Of a DNA stretch of 64,000 bases, positions 8,707 to 17,539 are shown one piece after another (positions within the stretch are counted from its first letter, which is position 1; every line of letters begins with the position of its first letter). The DNA comes from Bacteroides caecigallinarum (GTDB lineage: Bacteria > Bacteroidota > Bacteroidia > Bacteroidales > Bacteroidaceae), in NCBI RefSeq assembly GCF_021531075.1, contig NZ_JADYTJ010000010.1, forward strand, positions 20,265-84,264, written 5' to 3'. Under the pieces are notes generated by a model. That model made no database searches. It was not told where the DNA came from and saw only the letters and a list, made by a program, of their open reading frames with translations. Made by a program: the position numbers and the translations under genes.

Positions 8707-10209
8707 ATGATTGAAGCTATTGACACTTCTTTGATTGACTGGTCGAGGGCACAGTTTGCTCTGACGGCCATGTATCACTGGCTGTTTGTACCTCTTACAC
8801 TCGGTCTTGCCGTGATAATGGGAACAATGGAAACTGTTTATTACCGTACAGGGAATGAGTTCTGGAAACGTACGGCCAAGTTCTGGATGAAACTTTTCGG
8901 AATAAATTTTGCTGTAGGTGTTGCTACGGGGCTTATTCTTGAGTTCCAGTTTGGAACCAACTGGAGTAATTATTCGTGGTTTGTGGGCGATATATTCGGT
9001 GCTCCGTTGGCCATTGAAGGAATTCTGGCATTCTTTATGGAGGCTACATTCATTGCAGTTATGTTCTTCGGATGGGAGAAGGTGAGCCGCCGTTTCCACC
9101 TTGCATCCACATGGCTTACCGGACTTGGAGCGACGATTTCGGCATGGTGGATATTGGTCGCCAACTCGTGGATGCAATATCCAGTAGGCATGGAGTTCAA
9201 TCCTGATACCATGCGTAATGAGATGGTAGATTTCATGTCCGTGGCATTTTCGCCTGTAGCAGTAGTGAAATTCTTCCATACAGTTATAAGCAGTTGGATT
9301 TTAGGAGCTGTGTTTGTGGTAGGAGTAAGCTGTTGGTATCTGATAAAGAAACGCGAAAAAGAGTTTGCCAAGGCAAGCATAAAGGTAGCTTCAGCCGTAG
9401 GTTTGTTTGCGTCGATTGTTACGGCTGCAACCGGTGACCAGTCGGCATATCAGGTGGCACAGGTACAGCCTATGAAACTGGCGTCAATGGAAGCGCTTTA
9501 TGACGGAAGCTCGCATGCTCCTCTCACTGTGGTAGGTCCGGTTGAGATACCTGAGATGCTTTCCGTTCTTGCCACACACAGTACAGACGGATTTGTTCCC
9601 GGTATAAATGATATAATGAAAGGAGGATATGAGCTGGCTGATGGTTCCAAAGCGCTTTCTGTGGATGAAAAGGTAGAACGTGGAAAGACGGCAATCAAGG
9701 CGTTGGCGGATTACAGAAAAGCTAAAAAAGAAGGCGATTCAGCTGCTATGGAGAAATCACTGAAAGTTCTAGACGAGAATATGCCATATTTCGGTTACGG
9801 TTACATTAAGGACACATCCACGCTGGTGCCAAACGTCGATCTTATGTTCTGGTCATTCCGCGTGATGGTAGGTTTGGGAATGTATTTCATTGTTCTGTTT
9901 GCCGTTCTTCTGTTCCTGACATGGAAGAAAACCTGCAATGTGGATTATCACAACTGGCTTTTGTGGCTGGGAGTGTGTAGTATTCCTCTGGCATATATCG
10001 CCAGTCAGGCTGGATGGATTGTGGCAGAAGTTGGACGTCAGCCGTGGACCATTCAGGATATGCTGCCTGTGGACGCTGCAATATCAAGACTTGAAACCGG
10101 CTCTGTGCAGACCACTTTCTTCATATTCCTCATCATGTTCACTGTACTTCTGATAGCAGAGATAGGAATAATGCTCAAGGCTATTAAACACGGTCCGGAG
10201 GAGAAATAA
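8707..10209 (+). CDS. cydA: Cytochrome bd oxidase subunit I
   Basis: A 500-residue integral membrane protein, subunit I of the quinol oxidase that reduces O2 to water at high affinity. Family landmarks are the N-terminal DWSRAQFALTAMYHWLFVPLTLG with the haem-ligand His, GLILEFQFGTNW, the helix GAPLAIEGILAFFMEATF, ANSWMQYPVG and the Q-loop region before GYGYIKD. It follows DUF4492 by 32 bases and precedes cydB by 37. In obligate anaerobes of this group it supports nanaerobic respiration and O2 scavenging. Confidence 0.97.
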   Translation: MIEAIDTSLIDWSRAQFALTAMYHWLFVPLTLGLAVIMGTMETVYYRTGNEFWKRTAKFWMKLFGINFAVGVATGLILEFQFGTNWSNYSWFVGDIFGAPLAIEGILAFFMEATFIAVMFFGWEKVSRRFHLASTWLTGLGATISAWWILVANSWMQYPVGMEFNPDTMRNEMVDFMSVAFSPVAVVKFFHTVISSWILGAVFVVGVSCWYLIKKREKEFAKASIKVASAVGLFASIVTAATGDQSAYQVAQVQPMKLASMEALYDGSSHAPLTVVGPVEIPEMLSVLATHSTDGFVPGINDIMKGGYELADGSKALSVDEKVERGKTAIKALADYRKAKKEGDSAAMEKSLKVLDENMPYFGYGYIKDTSTLVPNVDLMFWSFRVMVGLGMYFIVLFAVLLFLTWKKTCNVDYHNWLLWLGVCSIPLAYIASQAGWIVAEVGRQPWTIQDMLPVDAAISRLETGSVQTTFFIFLIMFTVLLIAEIGIMLKAIKHGPEEK

Positions 10210-10246
10210 CATTATATTCTTTTGATAAATATTACTTACATTCGAT

Positions 10247-11398
10247 ATGGAATCTACATATATATTCTTACAGCACTATTGGTGGTTTATAGTATCACTG
10301 CTTGGTGCATTACTGGTGTTCCTGCTATTCGTGCAGGGAGGAAATTCTTTGATTTACCGTATAGGACAGACCGAAGAAGAGAGAAAGATGCTTGTAAACT
10401 CAACAGGCAGAAAGTGGGAATTCACGTTTACTACTCTTGTAACCTTCGGAGGAGCATTCTTCGCGTCCTTCCCGTTGTTCTACAGCACAAGTTTCGGCGG
10501 AGCATACTGGCTGTGGATGATAATACTATTCACTTTTGTGCTTCAGGCAGTGTCGTACGAGTTTCAGTCCAAACTGGGCAATCTGCTTGGTCAGCGTACA
10601 TACAGATACTTCCTTATGCTGAACGGTGTTATGGGACCTCTGCTTCTCGGTATGGCTGTTTCTACATTCTTTTATGGTTCAAACTTCGAGGTGACTAAGG
10701 ATAATCTTACTGAACTAGGTATGCCTGTCATCAGTTCGTGGTCCAACGGATGGCACGGGCTTGACGCCTTTGCTGAACCGTGGAATCTAGTGCTCGGTAT
10801 GGCTGTATTTTTCCTGGCAAGACTTCTTGGAGGGATGTATTTCATCAATAATATAGATAATGAAGCGATAAATACCTGCTGCCGCCGACAGTTGGTTTCT
10901 GATGCAGTGCCTTTCCTTCTGTTCTTCCTGGCATACGTTATACGCACATTGCTGAAAGACGGATTTGCCGTGAATCCGGAAACTCAGGCGATAGTGATGG
11001 AGCCGTACAAATATTTCAACAATTTTGTTGATATGCCATATCTTCTTGTTCTGTTCCTGATAGGTGTGGTTTGCGTATTGTATGGCTTGGGCAAGAGTAT
11101 ATTGGTTTCAACATACAAGAAAGGTATATGGTTTTCAGGCGTAGGCACAGTGTTGACAGTTCTTGCTTTATTGCTTGTTGTAGGATATAACAATACAGCC
11201 TACTATCCTTCACTGACAGATATGCAGAGTTCACTTACTATATCAAACAGCTGTTCCAGTCTGTTCACTCTGAAGACTATGGCATATGTTTCTATTCTTG
11301 TTCCTTTCGTATTGGCGTATATCTTCTATGCATGGCGTGCAATCGACCGTAAATCGATTACTGCAGATGAGATAAAGAATGACGATCATGCATATTGA
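10247..11398 (+). CDS. cydB: Cytochrome bd oxidase subunit II
   Basis: A 383-residue integral membrane protein with about eight to nine helices. The N-terminus (LQHYWWFIVSLLGALLVFLLFVQGG) and the WNGWHGLDAF-like segment (here SNGWHGLDAFAEPWNLVLG) are typical of CydB in Bacteroidota. It forms the heterodimer with CydA. A strong terminator follows, so DUF4492-cydA-cydB is one transcript. Confidence 0.96.
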   Translation: MESTYIFLQHYWWFIVSLLGALLVFLLFVQGGNSLIYRIGQTEEERKMLVNSTGRKWEFTFTTLVTFGGAFFASFPLFYSTSFGGAYWLWMIILFTFVLQAVSYEFQSKLGNLLGQRTYRYFLMLNGVMGPLLLGMAVSTFFYGSNFEVTKDNLTELGMPVISSWSNGWHGLDAFAEPWNLVLGMAVFFLARLLGGMYFINNIDNEAINTCCRRQLVSDAVPFLLFFLAYVIRTLLKDGFAVNPETQAIVMEPYKYFNNFVDMPYLLVLFLIGVVCVLYGLGKSILVSTYKKGIWFSGVGTVLTVLALLLVVGYNNTAYYPSLTDMQSSLTISNSCSSLFTLKTMAYVSILVPFVLAYIFYAWRAIDRKSITADEIKNDDHAY

Positions 11399-11425
11399 TA
11401 CTTGATTCAGAGAAACATATAACAG

Positions 11426-11480
11426 AATGTGCCGGACAGCAGCTTTTCCTTATAGCTGTTTCCGGCACATTTTGTTTTAG
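11426..11480 (+). terminator. Terminator of the cyd operon
   Basis: AATGTGCCGG-ACAGC at 11426-11440 pairs with GCTGT-TT-CCGGCACATT at 11455-11471, with a small bulge. It is followed by TTTGTTTT. It lies 28 bases after the cydB stop. Confidence 0.88.
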
Positions 11481-11520
11481 GAATATCACATTTCGTTTTG
11501 GTAAATCACATTTCGTTTTG
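11466..11520. repeat. Short near-tandem repeat, about 20-bp period
   Basis: The 16-mer ATCACATTTCGTTTTG occurs at 11485-11500 and again at 11505-11520. A third, diverged version (GCACATTTTGTTTTAG) is formed by the tail of the cyd terminator at 11465-11480. It looks like tandem duplication of the terminator tail between cydB and the end of the convergent thioredoxin gene. Confidence 0.7.
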
Positions 11521-11532
11521 TGTTAAAAAGTC

Positions 11533-11898
11533 TTATCCTAGAAGCACTTTCTGTATAGCATCCTTCAATGTTGGCTTCGGCATTGCACCCTGAGCCATCT
11601 GTGGGGCACCTGTCATAGGAACGAAGAGCAATGTAGGTACACTGCGTATTGCAAACAGTCCTGCCAGTTCTTCTTCCTGGTCAACATCTATCTTGTAGAT
11701 ATCTATCTTTCCGTCGTATTCCTCAGCCAGTTCATCCAGCACAGGAGCCAGCATCTTGCAAGGTCCGCACCATGTGGCATAGAAGTCTATCAGCGCGGGG
11801 CGCTCACCCAGGAACTTCCATTCGTTAGGGTTAGCTTCATAGTTGGCTACTTTATTCAGGAATTCTTCTTTAGTCAGATGTTTTGCTTTCATAATCAA
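11533..11898 (-). CDS. trxA: Thioredoxin
   Basis: A 121-residue thioredoxin with active site WCGPC at about 43-47, preceded by ALIDFYATWCGPCK, and the cis-Pro motif SVPTLLFVP. It reduces protein disulfides in the cytoplasm; there is no signal peptide. The start could also be the ATG two codons later (11892). It follows the small membrane protein gene by 39 bases, and both are divergent from oxyR, so this is a probable oxidative-stress transcription unit. Confidence 0.95.
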   Translation of the reverse strand: MIMKAKHLTKEEFLNKVANYEANPNEWKFLGERPALIDFYATWCGPCKMLAPVLDELAEEYDGKIDIYKIDVDQEEELAGLFAIRSVPTLLFVPMTGAPQMAQGAMPKPTLKDAIQKVLLG

Positions 11899-11937
11899 TC
11901 ATTATTTATGTGTTATTACTTCATTATTTATACTTCT

Positions 11938-12177
11938 TTATTTGTTAGGATCGTATGTCTTTACCATATCCTTATATATAGATTTCGTCTTTTGGCTTGT
12001 TCCGCATTCGCCTCCAGAGCAACAGCACGACCAGTTTATGACAGCCATGAATGCCAGCAGCAATCCAAGAGTTGTGAGAAATTGGTCACCGGAGTAAATA
12101 CCGTATATCGCGAATCCGGCTCCGGACAGAAGTCTTATTAATCTTAGTATGTCCCAGTTTCTTAATAATTCGTTCAT
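11938..12177 (-). CDS. Small membrane protein, DUF2892/YgaP-like
   Basis: A 79-residue protein with two hydrophobic segments (about 12-30 and 33-50) containing LIRLLSGAGFAIYGIYSGDQFLT. They are followed by a cysteine cluster CCCSGGEC at about 51-58 and a charged tail. It resembles the DUF2892 (YgaP transmembrane) family. The four closely spaced Cys just after the membrane suggest redox or metal chemistry, in keeping with the thioredoxin gene downstream and OxyR upstream, but this is inference. A TACTTTTG box on the minus strand at 12204-12211 is a plausible promoter. Confidence 0.75.
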   Translation of the reverse strand: MNELLRNWDILRLIRLLSGAGFAIYGIYSGDQFLTTLGLLLAFMAVINWSCCCSGGECGTSQKTKSIYKDMVKTYDPNK

Positions 12178-12246
12178 GGTAGTAATTGTTTATTGTTTCT
12201 GATGCAAAAGTATGCCACTTTCGCTACACCGACAACAGATAATTTC

Positions 12247-12254
12247 TATCTTTG
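12247..12254 (+). promoter_or_regulatory. -7 box of oxyR
   Basis: TATCTTTG, 22 bases before the oxyR ATG, matching the Bacteroidota TAnnTTTG consensus. The opposing box CAAAAGTA (12204-12211) serves the divergent membrane protein/trxA unit. Both promoters share a region of about 40 bp where OxyR could act on both. Confidence 0.7.
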
Positions 12255-12276
12255 TATAGACAAAATCTATTGAACC

Positions 12277-13206
12277 ATGAATTTACAACAGATGGAATAT
12301 ATTGTGGCACTCGACAAGTATCGTCATTTCGTACTTGCTGCCGAGGCATGCGGTGTGACACAGCCCACACTGAGTGCCATGATTCAGAAGCTTGAGGAGG
12401 AACTGGACGTGAAGATATTCAGTCGCGACAGAAAGAATATTGCACCGACAGCCATTGGAGAGAAAATCATACGTCAGGCCCAGATAGCTCTTAACGAATC
12501 GCAGAGGATAAAAGAACTTGTTTCGGACGAAACAGGTACTATGAAAGGCAGTCTGAGGATAGGAATACTACCTACTATAGCTCCGTATCTTGTTCCGGAC
12601 TTCATTCATCATTTCCGTGATACACATCCAGATGTGGATTTATTTATCGATGAAAAGGAAAATGCCTCCCTCGTACGCGAACTTCAATTCGGAAACATAG
12701 ATATAGCTATTTCCACTCTTCCGGAAGATCGGGAAGGGATATTTGAAATACCTGTATATATAGAAAAGTTTGTGGCATACTTTTCCTCTGGTTGCAGTCA
12801 GGCACAGAAGATTATTGCCAGTGGCAGCCTGCCGGCCGAGCATATGTGGATTCTGAAGGAAGGACATTGCGTACCGAACGGGGCAATGAATTTCTGCAAA
12901 AACAAGGATATCGGAAATCATATTTATGAGGCAGGCAGCATAGAAACTCTTGTCAGGATAGTGGACCGGAACGGTGGATATACCATTATTCCGGAACTTC
13001 ATATACCTTTCCTGTCCGATGCTCAGAAGGAAAATGTTGTACATCTGAATGTTACCCCGCCTGCGCAACGATGTGTTTCTATCCTTATTAAGGACGATTT
13101 CATTAGGGAACGTGCCGTAAATGCCGTGCTGGAAACACTGAAATCCATTATTCCGGACTATATGATGGAGGAAAGACTCAGGAAACATAAGATAAAACTC
13201 CGGTAG
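12277..13206 (+). CDS. oxyR: LysR-family redox regulator OxyR
   Basis: A 309-residue LysR-type regulator. The N-terminal winged HTH (about 1-60) begins MNLQQMEYIVALDKYRHF, typical of OxyR. The effector domain keeps both redox cysteines with E. coli-like numbering and spacing: Cys198 in EGHC and Cys207 in MNFC, nine residues apart. It should therefore sense peroxide through a disulfide switch. It is divergent from trxA, and cydAB lies just beyond, so it probably controls the local oxygen-defence genes. Confidence 0.93.
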   Translation: MNLQQMEYIVALDKYRHFVLAAEACGVTQPTLSAMIQKLEEELDVKIFSRDRKNIAPTAIGEKIIRQAQIALNESQRIKELVSDETGTMKGSLRIGILPTIAPYLVPDFIHHFRDTHPDVDLFIDEKENASLVRELQFGNIDIAISTLPEDREGIFEIPVYIEKFVAYFSSGCSQAQKIIASGSLPAEHMWILKEGHCVPNGAMNFCKNKDIGNHIYEAGSIETLVRIVDRNGGYTIIPELHIPFLSDAQKENVVHLNVTPPAQRCVSILIKDDFIRERAVNAVLETLKSIIPDYMMEERLRKHKIKLR

Positions 13207-13210
13207 AAAA

Positions 13211-13301
13211 TAGGTGTGACACGTTCGTGTTACACGCGTCACACGTTCGTGTCACATGCGTCACACGTTGGCGTTACTCTCGTTACACGTTCGTGTAACG
13301 G
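13211..13301. repeat. Four tandem 22-bp hairpin-forming repeats
   Basis: The core ACACGTTCGTGT occurs at 13219-13230, 13241-13252 and 13285-13296, with a variant ACACGTTGGCGT at 13263-13274, so the spacing is exactly 22, 22 and 22. Each unit is a near-palindrome ACACG-TT-CGTGT. The fourth has perfect 9-bp arms (CGTTACACG/CGTGTAACG), and the first 10-bp arms with one mismatch. The array lies right after the oxyR stop and about 190 bp before the mutase gene. No coding potential is seen. It could be a terminator array, a protein-binding array or an extragenic palindromic element. Confidence 0.85.
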
Positions 13302-13483
13302 TAATTATGTCAAGGCATTTTAAATATTAATGCTGGAAACGTGAGAGATTACTATATTTTAATGTGATAATTTTTTTATGGAAATCTCTTTTAATATCAA
13401 AACATTAGGATAATTAGTTTTCATTTTATATTTTTGTGCATAATTAATCATATAATCAATAATCATTTTAATAACAACTAATC

Positions 13484-15229
13484 ATGGGAAACGAAGAATT
13501 AATTAAGCTTTGCATTGAGAAGGCTCAGAAATGGTTGACACCGGCATACGATGCTGAAACTCAGGCTGAAGTAAAACGTATGATTGAAAACGAAGACAAG
13601 ACAGACTTGATTGAAGCTTTCTATAAAGACCTTGAATTTGGTACAGGCGGTTTGCGCGGTATCATGGGGGTTGGTTCAAACCGTATGAACATCTATACTG
13701 TTGGTGCAGCTACACAGGGTTTGTCTAACTATCTTAATAAATGTTTTGCCGGCAAGAAAGATATTTCTGTAGTTGTAGGTCACGACTGCCGTAACAATAG
13801 CCGTCTGTTTGCTGAAATCTCTGCAAACATTTTCTCGGCAAACGGTATCAAGGTATATCTGTTCGACGATATGCGTCCAACTCCTGAAATGTCGTTCGCT
13901 ATCCGTCACCTTGGCTGCCAGAGTGGTATCATCCTTACTGCTTCACACAATCCAAAGGAATACAACGGTTACAAGGCATATTGGGATGATGGTGCACAGG
14001 TTCTTGCTCCACACGACAAAGGTATCATCGACGAAGTGAATAAGATTGCTTCTGCTGCTGACATCAAGTTCGAAGGCAATAAAGACCTCATCCAGATTAT
14101 CGGTAAGGATGTAGATGATATCTATTTGGAAAAAGTACACTCAATCTCTATCGACCCTGAAGTTATCAAACGTCAGAAAGACCTCAAGATAGTCTATACT
14201 CCTATCCACGGAACAGGTATGATGCTTATTCCTCAGGCTCTGAAGATGTGGGGATTCGAAAATGTTCACTGTGTACCTGAACAGATGGTTAAGAGTGGCG
14301 ATTTCCCAACAGTAATCTCTCCAAACCCTGAAAATGCTGAGGCTCTTACACTTGCTATCAACCTGGCGAAGAGTATCGATGCTGATATCGTTATGGCTTC
14401 TGACCCTGATGCTGACCGTGTGGGTATGGCTTGCAAGAACAGCGATGGCGAATGGGTACTTATCAACGGTAACCAGACTTGCTTGATTTTCTTGTACTAT
14501 ATTATCAAGAACCGTATCGCTATGGGTAAGATGAAGGGTAATGAATTCGTTGTAAAGACTATCGTTACTACTGAACTTATCAAGGCTGTGGCTGATAAGA
14601 ACAATATCGAAATGTACGACTGCTACACAGGTTTCAAATGGATTGCACGTCAGATCCGCCTGAACGAAGGTATCAAGCAGTACATCGGTGGTGGTGAAGA
14701 AAGCTACGGATTCCTTGCTGAAGATTTCGTTCGCGACAAAGATGCTGTTTCAGCTTGTACTCTTCTTGCTGAAATCTGTGCTTGGGCTAAGGATCAGGGC
14801 AAGACATTGTATGATGTATTGATGGAAATCTATGTAGAATACGGTTTCTCTAAGGAAGTGACTGTAAACGTTACTAAGCCGGGTAAGAGTGGTGCTGACG
14901 AAATCAAGGCTATGATGGACAACTTCCGTGCATGTCCTCCAAAGGAACTTGGCGGTTCTAAGGTTGCTCTCGTTAAGGACTATAAGACTCTTAAGGCTAC
15001 AGACGGCAACGGTAATGTAACTGACATCGATATGCCGGAACCATCTAACGTGCTTCAGTTCTTCACAGAAGACGGAACTAAGATTTCTGTACGTCCTTCA
15101 GGAACAGAACCTAAGATTAAGTTCTATATGGAAATTAAGGGCGAAATGGCTTGTCCTAAGTGTTATGCAGGAGCATGTGCTGACGCTGAAGAAAAGATTG
15201 AAGCTGTCAAGAAATCTCTTGGTATCTGA
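13484..15229 (+). CDS. Phosphoglucomutase/phosphomannomutase family enzyme
   Basis: A 581-residue alpha-D-phosphohexomutase. It has the phosphoserine loop TASHNP at about 152-157, the metal-binding loop DPDADR at about 305, the sugar-binding GGGEESYG, and the phosphate-binding RPSGTEPK near the C-terminus. It interconverts hexose 1- and 6-phosphates in the cytoplasm. Codon use is strongly biased towards one subset (for example GAA and ATC), unlike its neighbours, suggesting high expression. Single gene with its own terminator. Confidence 0.95.
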   Translation: MGNEELIKLCIEKAQKWLTPAYDAETQAEVKRMIENEDKTDLIEAFYKDLEFGTGGLRGIMGVGSNRMNIYTVGAATQGLSNYLNKCFAGKKDISVVVGHDCRNNSRLFAEISANIFSANGIKVYLFDDMRPTPEMSFAIRHLGCQSGIILTASHNPKEYNGYKAYWDDGAQVLAPHDKGIIDEVNKIASAADIKFEGNKDLIQIIGKDVDDIYLEKVHSISIDPEVIKRQKDLKIVYTPIHGTGMMLIPQALKMWGFENVHCVPEQMVKSGDFPTVISPNPENAEALTLAINLAKSIDADIVMASDPDADRVGMACKNSDGEWVLINGNQTCLIFLYYIIKNRIAMGKMKGNEFVVKTIVTTELIKAVADKNNIEMYDCYTGFKWIARQIRLNEGIKQYIGGGEESYGFLAEDFVRDKDAVSACTLLAEICAWAKDQGKTLYDVLMEIYVEYGFSKEVTVNVTKPGKSGADEIKAMMDNFRACPPKELGGSKVALVKDYKTLKATDGNGNVTDIDMPEPSNVLQFFTEDGTKISVRPSGTEPKIKFYMEIKGEMACPKCYAGACADAEEKIEAVKKSLGI

Positions 15230-15286
15230 TAAAGTGCCTTGCAAAGGCTTTGAAATGCTTTTGCAAACGTTTTTCAAATAATATTC

Positions 15287-15342
15287 AAACTGCATCGGAC
15301 GTAAATTGTAAAAACGATATCGTCCGGTGCAGTTTATTTTTT
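15287..15342 (+). terminator. Terminator of the phosphohexomutase gene
   Basis: A 15-bp stem (15287-15301 with 15321-15335, a single T-G pair) is followed by ATTTTTTG. Confidence 0.92.
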
Positions 15343-15387
15343 GTTAAAATCGTAATAATCATAAGTCTATGAGTTTGGAAAATACAT

Positions 15388-15395
15388 TACCTTTG
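15388..15395 (+). promoter_or_regulatory. -7 box of the MATE gene
   Basis: TACCTTTG followed by CA, 25 bases before the MATE ATG; matches the Bacteroidota TAnnTTTG consensus. Confidence 0.6.
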
Positions 15396-15420
15396 CATCC
15401 CGGTAAAAAGTACAGGATAT

Positions 15421-16788
15421 ATGGCAAAGTCTAAAGAGATGACATCCGGGGCTCCTCTGCCCCTAATATTGAATTTCACAGTTCCGCTTTTATTGGGAAA
15501 TCTGCTGCAGCAGACTTATTCGTTTGTCGATGCTGCCATTGTGGGTAAGTTTCTTGGTATAAATGCATTGGCTTCTGTCGGTGCCAGTACGTCTGTCGTG
15601 TTTCTTATCCTTGGTTTCTGCAACGGTTGTTGCGGCGGTTTCGGTATTCCTGTGGCTCAGAAATTCGGTGCGCGCGATTATGTCACCATGCGTAGGTTTG
15701 TATCTGTCAGTCTGAAACTTGCGGGAGTTATGTCTGTTGCAATAGCTATTGTGACGAGCTTGCTTTGTGCTTATATCCTGAGATGGATGCAGACACCGGA
15801 AAATATCATGAAGGATGCGTATCTTTATCTATTGGTTACATTTATCGGAATTCCGTGTACTTTCTATTATAATCTTCTTTCAAGTATTATACGTGCATTG
15901 GGCGACAGCAAGACGCCGTTCTGGTTTCTTCTAATATCTACAGTTCTGAACATTGTTCTCGATTTGGTGTGCATACTCGTGTTGGGGTGGGGCGTAGCAG
16001 GTGCTGCCATAGCTACGGTTGTTTCGCAGGGAGTATCGGCACTGATGTGCTATAAGTATATGTACCGCAAGTTCGATATTCTTAAGACAGCACCGACTGA
16101 TAGACGTTTCCGACCGGAGCTGGCAAAACAGTTGCTCTACATAGGTGCACCTATGGGACTTCAGTTCTCCATAACGGCCATAGGCAGTATAATGCTTCAG
16201 AGTTCCAACAATGCCTTGGGTACGGCGTGTGTGGCAGCATTTACGGCAGCCATGAGGATAAAGATGTTCTTCCTCTGTATGCTTGAAAGCCTTGGAATGG
16301 CGATGGCTACATACAGCGGACAGAACTATGGAGCTGGAAAACCGGAGAGAATTTGGCAGGGTGTGAAGGCTGCCATGATGCTTACTGTAGCTTATGTGGT
16401 TATGGTAAACTTGGTTTTGTGGAATTTCTCTGAAGAGATAGCGATGTTGTTTGTTGATGCTTCTGAAACAGAAGTATTAGCCGATACAGCATTGTTCCTG
16501 CATATATCGGCTTCATTCTTCATCTTTTTGGGTATGGTTTGTATATTCAGATATACCATTCAGGGAGCAGGCTATACACAACTGTCCATGCTTTCCGGAG
16601 TGGCAGAGATGATAGCACGTGTATTGGTGAGTGTGGTGGCTGTCCCTATGTGGGGATATTGGGCAGTCTGCTTTGGCGACCCTGTGGCATGGATGTTTGC
16701 CGTGGCTTTCCTTCTTCCGGCATTCAGATATGTTTATCGCAGATTATGTCATATCGTGGAGAAAGAGAAAGCTCTGCATACCGCTTGA
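15421..16788 (+). CDS. MATE family multidrug/toxin exporter
   Basis: A 455-residue transporter with about twelve hydrophobic helices. Two MatE repeats are recognisable, starting APLPLILNFTVPLLLGNLLQQ and, in the second half, LAKQLLYIGAPMGLQFS. MATE proteins export cationic drugs or metabolites using Na+ or H+ gradients. It ends two bases before the convergent SDR gene. Substrate unknown. Confidence 0.93.
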   Translation: MAKSKEMTSGAPLPLILNFTVPLLLGNLLQQTYSFVDAAIVGKFLGINALASVGASTSVVFLILGFCNGCCGGFGIPVAQKFGARDYVTMRRFVSVSLKLAGVMSVAIAIVTSLLCAYILRWMQTPENIMKDAYLYLLVTFIGIPCTFYYNLLSSIIRALGDSKTPFWFLLISTVLNIVLDLVCILVLGWGVAGAAIATVVSQGVSALMCYKYMYRKFDILKTAPTDRRFRPELAKQLLYIGAPMGLQFSITAIGSIMLQSSNNALGTACVAAFTAAMRIKMFFLCMLESLGMAMATYSGQNYGAGKPERIWQGVKAAMMLTVAYVVMVNLVLWNFSEEIAMLFVDASETEVLADTALFLHISASFFIFLGMVCIFRYTIQGAGYTQLSMLSGVAEMIARVLVSVVAVPMWGYWAVCFGDPVAWMFAVAFLLPAFRYVYRRLCHIVEKEKALHTA

Positions 16789-16789
16789 T

Positions 16790-17530
16790 TTAGTTTTTCA
16801 CTTTCATTCTCCTCCAGATGCATCGTGGTATCAGCCTCCAGAAGAATACCAGAATACTGTATTTCCAGTCTATGACAGCTACTCGTTTATGCTTCTTTAC
16901 GGCTTTTACTATCAGTCTGGCAGCATAAGGTGCTTTCATCAGCATAGGATAGTTCTTTCCGTCGTTAAGCAAACTTGTAGCAACGAATCCCGGACGTATG
17001 TCTGTGAAACGGATATTCAGTTTCTGCATTCCTGCAAGCTGTTCAAGTGCATCAATATATGTGTTTTGGAATCTCTTTGTTGCTGAATAAGCAGGGGCTA
17101 TTCCCAATCCCTTTGTGCCGGCTATTGAACTTATCACCGCTATATGCCCCTTGCCTTTTTCCTTGAAATATCTGAATGCTGTACCTACCAGTCTGGTAAA
17201 TCCTGTTCCGTTTGTTTCAAGCGTATTCAGCTCTATATCAGCGTCAAGTTTGGCATTCTGATATCCTATGCCCGAACTGTGGAAATACATATCCATGCCG
17301 CCGAGTTCGTCAATCAGAGACAGGAGTGCCTTGTCGGCATTGCTGTCCTTTACGTCTATAGCCTTTATGTATACCTGTTCGGGAAATTCCGACTTAAACT
17401 GTTTTAGGTTTTCTTCTCTGCGGCCCGCCAGTCCCAGCTTCCAACCATCTGTAAGCAGAAGTCGTGCCACTTCATATCCTAATCCGGAAGTGGCTCCCAT
17501 AATTACTGCGCGTTTCATATTGTTAGTCAT
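16790..17530 (-). CDS. SDR-family NAD(P)-dependent oxidoreductase
   Basis: A 246-residue classical short-chain dehydrogenase. It has the nucleotide-binding GATSGLGYE near residue 12, the active-site Ser in VISSIAG and the YSATK catalytic Tyr/Lys motif (about 155-159). There is a cluster of basic and hydrophobic residues at the C-terminus (YSILVFFWRLIPRCIWRRMK), which may be membrane-associating. It begins 9 bases after the nuclease-helicase stop, so it is likely the last gene of that operon. The substrate cannot be deduced. Confidence 0.88.
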   Translation of the reverse strand: MTNNMKRAVIMGATSGLGYEVARLLLTDGWKLGLAGRREENLKQFKSEFPEQVYIKAIDVKDSNADKALLSLIDELGGMDMYFHSSGIGYQNAKLDADIELNTLETNGTGFTRLVGTAFRYFKEKGKGHIAVISSIAGTKGLGIAPAYSATKRFQNTYIDALEQLAGMQKLNIRFTDIRPGFVATSLLNDGKNYPMLMKAPYAARLIVKAVKKHKRVAVIDWKYSILVFFWRLIPRCIWRRMKVKN

Positions 17531-17539
17531 TGCTGTTAT

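Noticed and set aside
8689..9279. 196-codon minus-strand open frame opposite cydA
   Set aside because: The plus-strand frame encodes cytochrome bd subunit I without doubt; the reverse frame shows no domain, promoter or ribosome binding site.
12640..13242. 200-codon minus-strand open frame overlapping oxyR
   Set aside because: Opposite a complete OxyR with both redox cysteines; no independent start signal.
13211..13301. CRISPR array
   Set aside because: Repeats are palindromic with a 22-bp period, leaving only about 10 bp between cores, and no cas gene is present.
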